From contig NZ_JQNJ01000001.1 of assembly GCF_000745185.1 (NCBI RefSeq), positions 2,503,501-2,567,500 on the forward strand: a stretch of 64,000 bases of DNA. The letters run 5' to 3'. The stretch is from Muricauda sp. MAR_2010_75. GTDB lineage: Bacteria > Bacteroidota > Bacteroidia > Flavobacteriales > Flavobacteriaceae. Made by a program: the position numbers and the translations under genes. The notes below the pieces were generated by a model. That model saw only the letters and a list, made by a program, of their open reading frames with translations. It was not told the DNA's origin and searched no databases. Shown here one piece after another: positions 55,602 to 64,000 of the stretch. The stretch's first letter is position 1; every line of letters starts with the position of its first letter.

Positions 55602-56318
55602 ATGGTTACGAAAAACCAAATTAAGCTAGTTGTAAGCCTAAAGCAAAAAAAGTACCGATCTCAACATGGCCTGTTTGTGGTGGAAGGCGAAAAAACGGTA
55701 AATGAGCTATTGCAATGGGGGTTGAAACCTTTTAAATTGTTTGTTGATGATTCGCTGAATGCGGAAGGTTTTAAAGGATACGAGCTGGTTTCCAAAACCC
55801 TATTGAAACAAATGAGCAGTTTAACCAATCCCAGTGGGGTGTTGGGGGTTTTCTTTATGCCCGAGGCCAAAAAAAATGAAGATTCCGATTGGATGGTGGC
55901 CTTGGATGCGGTACGAGACCCGGGAAATTTGGGAACCATAATCCGATTGTGCGATTGGTTTGGGGTAAAACAATTGATTTGTTCCGAAGATACAGTGGAC
56001 TGCTATAATCCAAAAGTGCTTCAGGCCACTATGGGGTCCATTGCCAGGGTAAACATAATTTATACAAACCTTGAAGCGTATTTAAAAAATACAACAGTAT
56101 CGGTTTACGGTGCTTTTATGGATGGGGAACCTGTATATGACCAAAAACTTCCTTCAAACGGAATTTTAGTGATGGGCAATGAGGCCAACGGGATTTCCAA
56201 AGAGGTCAGTGCGTTGATTACGGAGCGTATTTCAATTCCACAATTTGGAGAAATTACCACGGAAAGCCTTAACGTGGCCACGGCCACGGCCATTCTTCTG
56301 AATGAGGTTAGAAGATAG
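55602..56318 (+). CDS. TrmH/SpoU-family RNA methyltransferase
   Basis: This 238-residue SPOUT enzyme methylates a ribose 2'-OH of rRNA or tRNA. An RNA-binding N-terminus (GLFVVEGEKTVNELLQWGL) precedes the SPOUT knot motifs VALDAVRDPGNLGTIIRLCDWFG, ILVMGNEANGIS and SIPQFGEITTESLNVATATAILL. It diverges from the tamL-like gene with only 24 bases between starts, so their promoters overlap. The target nucleotide is unknown. Confidence 0.9.
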   Translation: MVTKNQIKLVVSLKQKKYRSQHGLFVVEGEKTVNELLQWGLKPFKLFVDDSLNAEGFKGYELVSKTLLKQMSSLTNPSGVLGVFFMPEAKKNEDSDWMVALDAVRDPGNLGTIIRLCDWFGVKQLICSEDTVDCYNPKVLQATMGSIARVNIIYTNLEAYLKNTTVSVYGAFMDGEPVYDQKLPSNGILVMGNEANGISKEVSALITERISIPQFGEITTESLNVATATAILLNEVRR

Positions 56319-56379
56319 TTTATTTTGGACTTTGGCTCATTTTTATCTTCCAGTATGGTTCCGTTTAATTCATTTTAGT

Positions 56380-56790
56380 CTATTCCGTGCTTGGCCACTT
56401 CCATGCCAATCTGATAATCAGAAACAGTAAAATCAATTCCAATAACTCATAAAACCGCCAATAAAACCACAAGTCTTGCTCGCCTATGAACTGTGTGGCG
56501 ATAAGTACAAGAATATGGAACATGCCTATGATGATGTTCACAAGACGATTTGCCCGCGCTTTTAAAGTTACACAAAGTAATACCATGAGGCCGGGAAGCA
56601 CCATTAGAATAGCCGCTCCCAATAAGATAGGCTGTGTAAAACGCATCCCTTGAGAGTACCCTTCTGCCAGTTCCTTGACATGCCCCGGCTGATACAGAGA
56701 CAATATATCGTTATAGATATATAAGAACATCAATGCTATCCAAAACAGGGCAAGCCTGATCTTTACATTTATCTTAGGGTCTATTAACAT
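56380..56790 (-). CDS. DUF6326-like small membrane protein
   Basis: This 136-residue protein has about four membrane helices and ends with QDLWFYWRFYELLELILLFLI, which resembles the DUF6326 family. Function unknown. It is a single gene between trmH-like and porT. Confidence 0.6.
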   Translation of the reverse strand: MLIDPKINVKIRLALFWIALMFLYIYNDILSLYQPGHVKELAEGYSQGMRFTQPILLGAAILMVLPGLMVLLCVTLKARANRLVNIIIGMFHILVLIATQFIGEQDLWFYWRFYELLELILLFLIIRLAWKWPSTE

Positions 56791-56839
56791 GCTGGCATTC
56801 TTTTGTGGTTTTGTTTATTTGATCTTTGAGCCAACAATT

Positions 56840-57538
56840 TTATTCAAACGTAAAATTGATAAAAATTCCCCGGGTACGCATGGCATTGATGTTTCCAGTC
56901 CAAGGACTGTTTGGGTCATCATCCGGAACCAACTCATCGGAAAGGGCAAAAACGCCACGGATGGAAGGTGTGAACTTAAAGTATTCGGTGTAAAAATCGA
57001 TACCAAAGCCCAACTCATAGCCATAAACGTTCTTTTTCATTCTGAATTCTCCACTACTGTTATCGTCCAAACTGTCTTCTTTGCTTCCCAAATTCAGGGA
57101 AGTGTACACACCCCCAATAATGAAAGGTTTCCAATTGCCAAAACGCTTGGTGCTGGCTTTGAGGAGCAAAGGAAATCGAATATATGTGGAGCGCACCTCT
57201 CTAAGCGCATCAGCCTGATCCGTAAACCCTGGAAAGCCCAAAGTTCTTGCGGTGTAGAGCAGTCCTGGCTCAAAACGGGTATCCAAAAATTCGTTGATGC
57301 GCATTTCGCCTATCAATCCCACATTGAATCCAAAGCTTTTGTCGACCAAGACATCCCTGCCGATATCATTTTTGTATTCAAATTGAAAATCGTATTGGTT
57401 GAAACCCAGGTAATACCCCCAATTCAAGAACCTCTTGTCCTCATTCTGAAGATTGAGAATACGGTCATCGGATAACTGGGCCAAGGAAGTTGAGCATGCC
57501 AATACCAGCAAACTGAACAGAAGAAAGACGTTTTTCAT
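56840..57538 (-). CDS. porT: PorT-family outer-membrane beta-barrel protein (type IX secretion)
   Basis: With the start at 57538 (MKNVFLLFSLLVLACSTSLAQ) this is a 232-residue exported protein with barrel strands (NWGYYLGFNQYDFQFEYKND, STYIRFPLLLKASTKRFGNWKPFIIGGVYTSLNLG). It matches PorT, needed for type IX secretion and gliding in many Bacteroidota. It begins 4 bases after the ubiE stop; ubiE-porT is a conserved pair. The protein would sit in the outer membrane or periplasm. Confidence 0.85.
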   Translation of the reverse strand: MKNVFLLFSLLVLACSTSLAQLSDDRILNLQNEDKRFLNWGYYLGFNQYDFQFEYKNDIGRDVLVDKSFGFNVGLIGEMRINEFLDTRFEPGLLYTARTLGFPGFTDQADALREVRSTYIRFPLLLKASTKRFGNWKPFIIGGVYTSLNLGSKEDSLDDNSSGEFRMKKNVYGYELGFGIDFYTEYFKFTPSIRGVFALSDELVPDDDPNSPWTGNINAMRTRGIFINFTFE

Positions 57539-57542
57539 TAAA

Positions 57543-58271
57543 CTATTTTGTCGCGACATAAATGGAGGCCACTCCAAATGTCTGGGGTTTGTTCTCTATT
57601 CCTATAAACCCAGTTTTGGCCAAAATATTGTTGAAAGCCTCGCCGTGGGGGAAAACAGATGCAGATTCACTCAAATACCTGTAGGCCGAACGGTCTTTGG
57701 AGAACAATTTCCCGATTGTGGGAAGAATGTAGTTGCAATACAAACGATAACCTTGCTTAAATGGTGTTTTGGTGGGCACGGAAGTCTCCAGGACCATAAA
57801 AGTCCCCGTTGGCTTTAATACCCTATAAATTTCTGCGAGCCCTTTTTCAAGGTTCTCAAAATTCCGAACCCCAAAGCCAACCGTTACTGCATCAAAAGTG
57901 TTGTCATCAAACGGCAAATCTTCGCTGTCCCCAACCACCATTTCTATGGTATCCTGCAGGTTTTTTTCTGAAATTTTTTCTTTTCCCACTTCCAGCATGC
58001 CGGGTGAAATATCCAATCCTACAATTTTCTCGGCGCCGGTTTGGGTCATGGCAATGGCCAAGTCTCCGGTTCCCGTAGCAATGTCCAAGATGGTTTTTGG
58101 AGATTTTGCCTTGAGTAAGTTTACCATACGTTTACGCCATTTAAGGTCTATTCCAAAGGAAATGACCCTGTTGAGACCGTCATAATTCTTGGAAATGGTA
58201 TCGAACATTTGGCGGACCTGTTCCTTTTTTCCAAGTTGTGATTCCTTGTAAGGCGTAACTTTTTTTGACAT
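57543..58271 (-). CDS. ubiE: Menaquinone/ubiquinone methyltransferase
   Basis: This 242-residue SAM enzyme does the last methylation of menaquinone. ISKNYDGLNRVISFGIDLKWRK, ILDIATGTGDLAIAM and DAVTVGFGVRNFENLEKGLAEIYRVLKPTGTFMVLE are UbiE/MenG signatures. A TATATTTG box lies 17 bases upstream. porT follows. Confidence 0.95.
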   Translation of the reverse strand: MSKKVTPYKESQLGKKEQVRQMFDTISKNYDGLNRVISFGIDLKWRKRMVNLLKAKSPKTILDIATGTGDLAIAMTQTGAEKIVGLDISPGMLEVGKEKISEKNLQDTIEMVVGDSEDLPFDDNTFDAVTVGFGVRNFENLEKGLAEIYRVLKPTGTFMVLETSVPTKTPFKQGYRLYCNYILPTIGKLFSKDRSAYRYLSESASVFPHGEAFNNILAKTGFIGIENKPQTFGVASIYVATK

Positions 58272-58287
58272 CTATTGAATTTGGTGG

Positions 58288-58295
58288 CAAATATA
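58288..58295 (-). promoter_or_regulatory. TAnnTTTG (-7) promoter box for ubiE-porT
   Basis: The minus strand reads TATATTTG, matching TAnnTTTG, 17 bases before the ubiE start. Confidence 0.45.
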
Positions 58296-58466
58296 CAATT
58301 TAGCAATATGGCAGGTGTACAAAAATATTTGTGTAATTTTGCCCAGCAATGGGGGAATCTTTCCGTATGTTGTTAAAAATATGTCATTTAGACCACGGTC
58401 ACTATTCTTTTTATCATTTGTAGCGCACAAATTGAATTTATTCAAGAACACATCTTATTTTAATCG

Positions 58467-59816
58467 ATGAAGATTATAATTGCAGGAGCTGGTGAGGTAG
58501 GCTTTCATTTGGCAAAACTATTGTCTTATGAAGCACAGGATATTACATTGATCGATACGGACAAAGAGAGTTTGGCCTATGCGGATACACATTTGGACAT
58601 TAGGGTACTTCGGGGAGATGCCACTTCCATACAAGTGTTGCGGGATGCCCGAGTGGAATCCTCGGAATTGGTTATTGGCGTAACGGCATCTGAAACTACA
58701 AACCTTACCCTTTGTTTTTTGGCAAAACAGTTGGGATGTAAGCGAACTATAGCCCGAATTTCCAACACGGAGTTTATGGACAACCGGGAATCCATACGGT
58801 TTGAGGATTTAGGTGTTGATGAACTAATTTCCCCTGAACGATTGGCTGCCATGGAAATCCAGTTGATGCTCAACCAGTCCGCATTTAACGATACGTATGA
58901 GTTTGAAGGCGGACTATTGACCATGTTTGGGGTCATTCTTCCCAGAACGGCCCCGTTTGTGGGCAAAATGGTAAAAGAAGCCGCACAGATTTTTCCTGAA
59001 CTGCATTTTATGCCCATTGCCCTACAGCGGATGGGAACACAATACACGTTGATTCCCAGGGGGGACACCGTTTTCAAAGAAGGAGACCAAGTATACTTCA
59101 TCACTTCAGATAAGGGAGTGGAAGAACTGTACAAACTCACAGGCATGCAAAAGCAGGATATCAAGAATGTGATGGTTCTGGGCGGAAGTAAAGTAGGGTT
59201 TAAAACGGCCAGGGACCTTTGCAATAAACGGTTCAATGTAAAACTTATTGAAAAAAATAAGGAAAAGGCATTTGATATTGCCGATGAACTTCCCCATGCC
59301 TTGGTCATTAATGGAGATGGGCGAAACGTGGAACTGCTGGAAGAAGAGAATCTGGAATCCATGGATGCCTTTATTGCCGTTACAGGAAATTCAGAGACCA
59401 ACATTATGTCTTGTTTGGTGGCAAAGTCCAAAAAGATAAAAAAGACCATCGCTTTGGTGGAGAACATGGACTACTTTCAGCTGTCGCATTCCATTGGGGT
59501 GGATACGCTCATCAATAAAAAACTACTAGCGGCAAACAGTATCTTTAGATATATCCGAAAAGGGGAGGTGTTGGCCTTGACCCGATTGAACAACCTCAAT
59601 GCAGAGATCTTGGAATTTGAGGTGAAGGCATCCTCGTTGGTAAATGGCGAATTGATCAGGGAGTTGAATTTTCCTAGGGAGGCCAGCATTGGCGGGGTCA
59701 TCAGAAATGGAGAGGGAATCATTGCTCTAGGGGACTTTAGGATTGCTGAAGGCGACAAAGTAGTGGTCTGTTGCTTGCCCAAAGCTATCCCAAGGATAGA
59801 AAAGTTGTTCCTGTAA
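58467..59816 (+). CDS. trkA: Trk potassium uptake regulator TrkA
   Basis: This 449-residue protein has two RCK nucleotide-binding halves. Each starts with a Rossmann motif (IIIAGAGEVGFHLAKLL; NVMVLGGSKVGFKTARDL) and is followed by a TrkA-C domain. It gates the TrkH channel in response to NAD(H) or ATP/ADP. Its stop overlaps the trkH start as TAATG, so the two are coupled. Confidence 0.95.
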   Translation: MKIIIAGAGEVGFHLAKLLSYEAQDITLIDTDKESLAYADTHLDIRVLRGDATSIQVLRDARVESSELVIGVTASETTNLTLCFLAKQLGCKRTIARISNTEFMDNRESIRFEDLGVDELISPERLAAMEIQLMLNQSAFNDTYEFEGGLLTMFGVILPRTAPFVGKMVKEAAQIFPELHFMPIALQRMGTQYTLIPRGDTVFKEGDQVYFITSDKGVEELYKLTGMQKQDIKNVMVLGGSKVGFKTARDLCNKRFNVKLIEKNKEKAFDIADELPHALVINGDGRNVELLEEENLESMDAFIAVTGNSETNIMSCLVAKSKKIKKTIALVENMDYFQLSHSIGVDTLINKKLLAANSIFRYIRKGEVLALTRLNNLNAEILEFEVKASSLVNGELIRELNFPREASIGGVIRNGEGIIALGDFRIAEGDKVVVCCLPKAIPRIEKLFL

Positions 59817-61306
59817 TGAAACTCAATACACGAATCATCATCCATATTTTGGGACTGTTGCTCTTGTGCAATGGCTCTTTTATGCTTTTGGCCGCATTTG
59901 CCAGTGGCATTTACAAGGATGGTGCAACCTTGGATATTACACTTGCTGCCATTGTAACCATGCTTTTTGGGATGATGGCCATGTTCTACACACGTGGGCA
60001 CAAAAAAGAAGTAAAACGACGGGAAGGTTATATTGTAGTGACTTTTGGGTGGATTGTGATGTCCATTTCAGGAATGTTGCCCTACTTGTTTTCAGGGACC
60101 ATTCCTTCTATTACCGATGCATTTTTCGAGACTATTTCCGGATATACCACAACGGGAGCTTCCATTTTAAACGATATTGAATCGCTTCCAGAAGGCATTT
60201 TGCTCTGGAGGAGCCTTACCCATTGGATCGGGGGAATGGGTATCATTGTACTGGCCATAGCCATATTGCCATTGTTGGGTATTGGGGGGATGCAGTTGTT
60301 TGCTGCTGAAGCTCCAGGCCCTGGCGGGGATAAATTGCACCCAAGGATTACAGACACTGCAAAACGGTTGTGGTTGATTTACTTTGGATATACGGTGGCA
60401 GAGACTGTTTTGCTAAAAGTGGCCGGAATGACTTTTTTTGATGCCATCAACCACTCCTTGGCCACAATGTCAACCGGAGGTTTTTCCACAAAAAATGCCA
60501 GTTTGGCCTATTGGAACGATCAACCTATGATCCAATACATCACCATCCTTTTTATGTTCTTGGCGGGAAGCAATTTCGTACTCAGCTATTTTGCCTTTAC
60601 CAAAAGGGTGCAACGCATTTTAAAAGATGAAGAGTTCAAGTACTATTTCGGTTTTGTGGTCATTTTTTCCGCATTGGTTGCCTTAGCGATATTTTATAAG
60701 GCCAATGTGGGAGTGTCAGAATTTCACCCGATGGTCTGGGGAGAAGCGGAAAGTGCCTTTAGGCATGCCCTTTTTCAAGTGGTGGCCGTGATCACCACAA
60801 CAGGTTTTGTAACGGCGGATTTTACCTCGTGGACACCTTTTTTGACCGTGTTTTTCTTTGGGTTGATGTTTTTAGGGGGGTCTGCTGGCTCAACTGCGGG
60901 AGGAATTAAAGTGATGCGGCATTTGATCATCATCAAAAATGGTATTTTGGAATTTAAGCGAACCCTGCACCCGAATGCCGTTATTCCCGTTCGATATAAT
61001 CAAAAGACCGTTACGGAACATATTGTGTACAACGTAATTGCCTTTTTTGTACTGTACATGCTCCTGTTCATTATTGGTTCTTTGGTACTTGGTTTTTTGG
61101 GACTTGATTTTATTTCTGCAGTGGGGGGAGCTGCTTCGTCCCTGGGCAATGTGGGTCCGGCCTTTGGTAGTTTAAACCCTGTGAGCAATTATGATAGCCT
61201 ACCCGATGCTGGAAAATGGTGGTGTGGATTCCTGATGTTGTTGGGACGTTTGGAACTGTTTACCGTGCTGATTCTCCTTACTCCATATTTCTGGAAAAAG
61301 ACCTAA
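59816..61306 (+). CDS. trkH: Trk potassium channel TrkH
   Basis: From the ATG at 59816 (overlapping the trkA stop) the 496-residue channel has repeated membrane-pore-membrane units. Filter-like segments are visible: SGYTTTGASI, MSTGGFSTKNA, ITTTGFVTADF and SSLGNVGPAFG. It takes up potassium with TrkA. An upstream in-frame start within trkA is less likely. A terminator lies 5 bases after the stop. Confidence 0.95.
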   Translation: MKLNTRIIIHILGLLLLCNGSFMLLAAFASGIYKDGATLDITLAAIVTMLFGMMAMFYTRGHKKEVKRREGYIVVTFGWIVMSISGMLPYLFSGTIPSITDAFFETISGYTTTGASILNDIESLPEGILLWRSLTHWIGGMGIIVLAIAILPLLGIGGMQLFAAEAPGPGGDKLHPRITDTAKRLWLIYFGYTVAETVLLKVAGMTFFDAINHSLATMSTGGFSTKNASLAYWNDQPMIQYITILFMFLAGSNFVLSYFAFTKRVQRILKDEEFKYYFGFVVIFSALVALAIFYKANVGVSEFHPMVWGEAESAFRHALFQVVAVITTTGFVTADFTSWTPFLTVFFFGLMFLGGSAGSTAGGIKVMRHLIIIKNGILEFKRTLHPNAVIPVRYNQKTVTEHIVYNVIAFFVLYMLLFIIGSLVLGFLGLDFISAVGGAASSLGNVGPAFGSLNPVSNYDSLPDAGKWWCGFLMLLGRLELFTVLILLTPYFWKKT

Positions 61307-61310
61307 AAAA

Positions 61311-61337
61311 ACCTCTTGAAGTGCAACTTCAAGAGGT
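61311..61337. terminator. Bidirectional terminator between trkH and the aminotransferase
   Basis: ACCTCTTGAAG and CTTCAAGAGGT form a perfect 11-bp stem with a 5-base loop. The minus strand has a strong T-run after it (for the aminotransferase) and the plus strand a weaker one. Confidence 0.85.
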
Positions 61338-61367
61338 CTGTTTCATTACTGTGTTGTTTATGAATCC

Positions 61368-61443
61368 GTCATCCTGAACTGGTTTCAGGGTCTCATCACA
61401 TCTTTCTGAATAGAATGGGATGCTGAATCAAGTTCAGCATGAC
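61368..61443. repeat. REP-like interspersed element
   Basis: GTCATCCTGAAC (61368-61379) and GTTCAGCATGAC (61432-61443) are inverted ends of a short element. GTCATCCTGAAC-type sequences are a very common interspersed repeat in flavobacteria. It lies between the trkH terminator and the aminotransferase. Confidence 0.6.
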
Positions 61444-61449
61444 ATTCAA

Positions 61450-62637
61450 TTAAACCACGGCCTTAATTTGTGCAATGGCCTCCCTAAGTTCTTTTTCTGA
61501 TGCTGCATAGGAAATACGTATGCAATTGGGGTTTCCAAAAGCTTCACCCGTAACTGTGGCCACATTGGCATGCTCCAAAAGATAAAGGGCAAAATCCGAT
61601 GCATTATTGATGGTGGTTCCCTTCAATGTCTTTCCAAAGAAAGCAGAAATGTCAGGGAAGACATAGAATGCTCCCTCGGGAACGTTGAGGTTGAATCCTT
61701 CGATCTCTCCCAACAATTGCAAGACCAAGTCCCTTCTTTCGTGAAACTTATCGATCATGTACTGAATTTTGCTCACTGGAGCTTCCAAAGCTGTAATCAC
61801 AGCACGCTGTGCAATGGCATTTGCACCGCTGGTAACCTGACCTTGCAGTTTGGTACATCCTTTGGCAATCCATTCAGGAGCACCTATATATCCAATACGC
61901 CATCCGGTCATGGCAAACGCTTTGGATACACCATTTACGGTAATGGTCCTATCGTACATGCCATCAATTCCGGCAATACTGGTGTGCCCACCGTCAGTAA
62001 AATTGATATGCTCATAAATTTCATCGGAAACCACTAAAATATCTGGATGCTTTTTCAAGACCTCGGCCAAACCTTCCAATTCAGCTTTGCTGTATACCGA
62101 ACCACTGGGGTTGCAGGGTGAACTGAACCAAATCATACGGGTCTTGGGGGTAATGGCTGCTTCCAATTGTTCCGGGGTCATTTTAAAATCAGTATCAATA
62201 CTGGTCTTTACTTCAACAGGGACGCCCTCTGCCAATTTCACAATATCGCTATAGCTCACCCAATATGGAGCAGGTAAAATAACCTCATCCCCAGGGTTCA
62301 ATACTACCATGGCCACATTAAAAAGGGATTGTTTGGCCCCTGTGGACACTACAATTTGATTTGGACCATAGTCCAAATTATTATCCCTTTTGAATTTAAG
62401 GGTGATGGCCTTCTTCAACTCGGCATAACCATCTACAGGGGTGTAGCTGCTATAGTTGTCATCAATGGCCTGTTTGGCGGCTTCTTTGATAAAATCTGGA
62501 ATATTAAAGTCGGGTTCGCCCAGACTTAATCCAATAATGTTCTTTCCCTCATTCCGTAATTCCCTGGCCTTTGCAGCCATAGCCAAAGTGGCCGACGTGG
62601 ACATGTTCTGAATCCTGTCAGATAAATGGTTGCTCAT
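61450..62637 (-). CDS. Aspartate aminotransferase-like PLP enzyme
   Basis: This 395-residue class I aminotransferase has the PLP lysine in TVNGVSKAFAMTGWRIGYIGAP, plus YTPVDGYAELKKAI, WFSSPCNPSGSVYS and the Arg in GNPNCIRISYAASE. It most likely makes aspartate from oxaloacetate and glutamate, but related enzymes use other amino acids. It sits alone between the REP element and the desaturase. Confidence 0.88.
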   Translation of the reverse strand: MSNHLSDRIQNMSTSATLAMAAKARELRNEGKNIIGLSLGEPDFNIPDFIKEAAKQAIDDNYSSYTPVDGYAELKKAITLKFKRDNNLDYGPNQIVVSTGAKQSLFNVAMVVLNPGDEVILPAPYWVSYSDIVKLAEGVPVEVKTSIDTDFKMTPEQLEAAITPKTRMIWFSSPCNPSGSVYSKAELEGLAEVLKKHPDILVVSDEIYEHINFTDGGHTSIAGIDGMYDRTITVNGVSKAFAMTGWRIGYIGAPEWIAKGCTKLQGQVTSGANAIAQRAVITALEAPVSKIQYMIDKFHERRDLVLQLLGEIEGFNLNVPEGAFYVFPDISAFFGKTLKGTTINNASDFALYLLEHANVATVTGEAFGNPNCIRISYAASEKELREAIAQIKAVV

Positions 62638-62653
62638 CGATTTTGCTATTTTA

Positions 62654-63754
62654 CTAGTACTGAAGTGCTGGGTTTTTCCCTAATTCCTTCAGATGTTTGA
62701 AGTGCGAAATTATAGCTTTTCTGGTAGTTTTATACTCGTTGTAGGGTAAATTAAATTCCCGTGCCGTCTGTTTCACAATTTTAGAAATTTTTGTGTAGTG
62801 GACGTGGCTGATGTTCGGGAAAATGTGATGTTCCACTTGATGGTTAAGACCACCGGTAAACCAGTTTACAACCTTGTTTTTTGTGCCAAAATTGACTGTA
62901 GTAAAGAGTTGGTGGATGGCCCAGGTATTTTTCATATTTCCGCTTTCGTCGGGCAGTGGGGTTTCTGCTTCATCCACAATATGTGCCAATTGGAATACAA
63001 CGCTAAGGATCACCCCGGCAACATAGTGCATAATAAAGAAACCAAGAAGTACCTGCCACCAGGCAACGCCACCAAAAATCATGGGAAGGGCGATCCAAAT
63101 GGTTAAATAGATAATCTTGGTGATGACCAAAGTGCTCCAGTTGATTACGGGATTGGGCAGTTTTCCGTAGCTCAATTTACGCTTCATATAGCGGTACATC
63201 TGTTGGAAATCTGTAGTTATGGCCCAATTGAATGTGAGCAATCCATATAGAAAAATGGAATAATAATGTTGAAATCTATGATGTTTTTGCCATTCGGCAT
63301 GTTTTGAGAATCGTAAGATTCGTCCTGCCTCCATATCCTCATCATGCTCATGGATATTGGTATAGGTATGGTGCAAAACGTTGTGCTGTACTTGCCAGTT
63401 ATACACGTTCCCGGCCAAGATATAGATGCTGCTTCCCATAAGCTTGTTCACCCATTTTTTGTTGGAATAGGCTCCGTGGTTGCCATCGTGCATCACATTC
63501 ATGCCCACGCCGGCCATACCTACTCCCATGGTAATGGAAAGCAAAAGATAGGCCCAAAAGGGAAGGTTAAGGGTTAAAATCAGAAAATAGGGGGTCAAAA
63601 AAATGGCAAACATCACAATGGTTTTCATGTGAAGTTTCCAATTCCCGGTTTTCTTTATCTCATTTTCGTTGAAGTATTCGTTTACTCTTTTGTTCAGAGT
63701 TCTAAAGAACTGTGCAGAATCCTTTCTTGAAAACCGGATGGTACTTTTATCCAT
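62654..63754 (-). CDS. Membrane fatty acid desaturase
   Basis: With the start at 63754 (MDKSTIRFSRKDSAQFF) the enzyme has 366 residues; the TACCTTTG promoter box sits between this ATG and an upstream ATG at 63781, which rules the longer form out. His-boxes are HDGNHGAYS, HNVLHHTYTN and NHQVEHHIFPNISHVHY, all diiron ligands of acyl-lipid/acyl-CoA desaturases. Four membrane helices are visible. It would adjust membrane fluidity. The upstream region is shared with rsmG. Confidence 0.9.
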   Translation of the reverse strand: MDKSTIRFSRKDSAQFFRTLNKRVNEYFNENEIKKTGNWKLHMKTIVMFAIFLTPYFLILTLNLPFWAYLLLSITMGVGMAGVGMNVMHDGNHGAYSNKKWVNKLMGSSIYILAGNVYNWQVQHNVLHHTYTNIHEHDEDMEAGRILRFSKHAEWQKHHRFQHYYSIFLYGLLTFNWAITTDFQQMYRYMKRKLSYGKLPNPVINWSTLVITKIIYLTIWIALPMIFGGVAWWQVLLGFFIMHYVAGVILSVVFQLAHIVDEAETPLPDESGNMKNTWAIHQLFTTVNFGTKNKVVNWFTGGLNHQVEHHIFPNISHVHYTKISKIVKQTAREFNLPYNEYKTTRKAIISHFKHLKELGKNPALQY

Positions 63755-63768
63755 ATAAAAATTTTTTA

Positions 63769-63776
63769 CAAAGGTA
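63769..63776 (-). promoter_or_regulatory. TAnnTTTG (-7) promoter box for the desaturase
   Basis: The minus strand reads TACCTTTG, 14 bases before the chosen start at 63754, which implies a very short 5' leader and decides the start. Confidence 0.5.
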
Positions 63777-63840
63777 GCCAAATTGCACCTTATACGGTTA
63801 CACCTTCATGTTAGAACGGTGTTAACATGTTCAAAAGTAT

Positions 63841-63848
63841 TAATTTTG
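63841..63848 (+). promoter_or_regulatory. TAnnTTTG (-7) promoter box for rsmG
   Basis: TAATTTTG matches TAnnTTTG, 20 bases before the rsmG start. Confidence 0.45.
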
Positions 63849-63868
63849 CTAAAATTAACAGCCTGCAG

Positions 63869-64000
63869 ATGAATGCCGATTTGATTTTCAATTATTTTAC
63901 GACGCTCACCGATGTGCAAAAACAACACTTCGGGGATTTGGAAGCGCTGTATCAGGACTGGAACCAGAAAATCAACGTGGTTTCCCGAAAGGATATTGAT
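63869..64000 (+). CDS. rsmG: 16S rRNA guanine-N7 methyltransferase RsmG (start only; cut by window)
   Basis: The first 44 residues are visible from the ATG at 63869: MNADLIFNYFTTLTDVQKQH followed by a segment with YQDWNQKINVVSRKDID. The WNxKINLVSR-like motif marks RsmG (GidB), which methylates G527 of 16S rRNA. The gene is divergent from the desaturase and continues beyond the window. Confidence 0.88.
   Translation, partial: MNADLIFNYFTTLTDVQKQHFGDLEALYQDWNQKINVVSRKDID

Noticed and set aside
58577..59467. 296-codon minus-strand frame opposite trkA
   Set aside because: Ser-rich shadow of the trkA gene with no domain.
1..64000. CRISPR arrays and rRNA or tRNA genes
   Set aside because: I looked for regular spaced repeats and for complete tRNA cloverleaf patterns and saw none; only a doubtful tRNA 3' fragment near 24.9 kb.

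Overview
The window is chromosomal DNA of a marine-type member of the Flavobacteriaceae (Bacteroidota). Supporting signs are a short 287-residue RpoD, a PorT component of the type IX secretion system, a TamL-like BamA-family lipoprotein, AccD without its zinc-finger cysteines, many TAnnTTTG (-7) promoter boxes, and gene pairs such as rpsO-pnp and ubiE-porT. The likely neighbourhood is Muricauda/Maribacter-like, but I cannot name the species from sequence alone.

Region 1 (1-2.8 kb) is mobile DNA. It holds the start of a relaxase, its MobC accessory protein, a candidate oriT hairpin, and an AbiE-type pair whose toxin gene is broken by a stop codon and a frameshift.

Region 2 (2.8-23.4 kb) is AT-rich and is the most interesting part: a class I lanthipeptide cluster with an unusually large set of decorating enzymes. 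A 48-residue precursor gene (14923-15069) has an LKLNKE leader, a GG cleavage site and a 20-residue Cys/Ser/Thr core. On its strand follow LanC, a split LanB (glutamylating half plus SpaB_C elimination half), a BlaI/BlaR1-type regulator pair, a TonB-dependent receptor, a sulfotransferase, an APS kinase (CysC), and a glycosyltransferase-like protein with a possible PqqD-like C-terminal domain. On the other strand, starting divergently from the precursor, are a GT2 glycosyltransferase, a second divergent SpaB_C-like protein, a SAM methyltransferase, a C39-peptidase ABC exporter and an HlyD-type adaptor. A second sulfotransferase and an FkbM methyltransferase close the block. Together these suggest a secreted, GG-processed lanthipeptide that may be sulfated and glycosylated; one core tyrosine sits in an acidic context typical of tyrosine sulfation.

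Region 3 (23.4-25 kb) is non-coding or decayed DNA, with an inverted repeat, a PilO/GspM-like gene remnant and a possible tRNA 3'-end scar. It probably marks the right edge of the island.

Region 4 (25-64 kb) is ordinary chromosome of higher GC. It contains an arsR-arsC-acr3 operon with two ArsR operators, an AGE-family epimerase lipoprotein, a run of small conserved genes (YHS, LysE, DinB-like, NRDE, ATP-grasp), ypdA-rpe, a serine hydrolase, a DUF5916 protein and a LytS/LytTR two-component pair. It also has a four-gene sugar-acid (Weimberg-like) operon preceded by a LacI-type palindrome. The rest is housekeeping: rpoD, pnp, rpsO, accD, fbaA, tamL-like, trmH-like, porT, ubiE, trkA-trkH, an aspartate aminotransferase, a fatty acid desaturase and the first part of rsmG.
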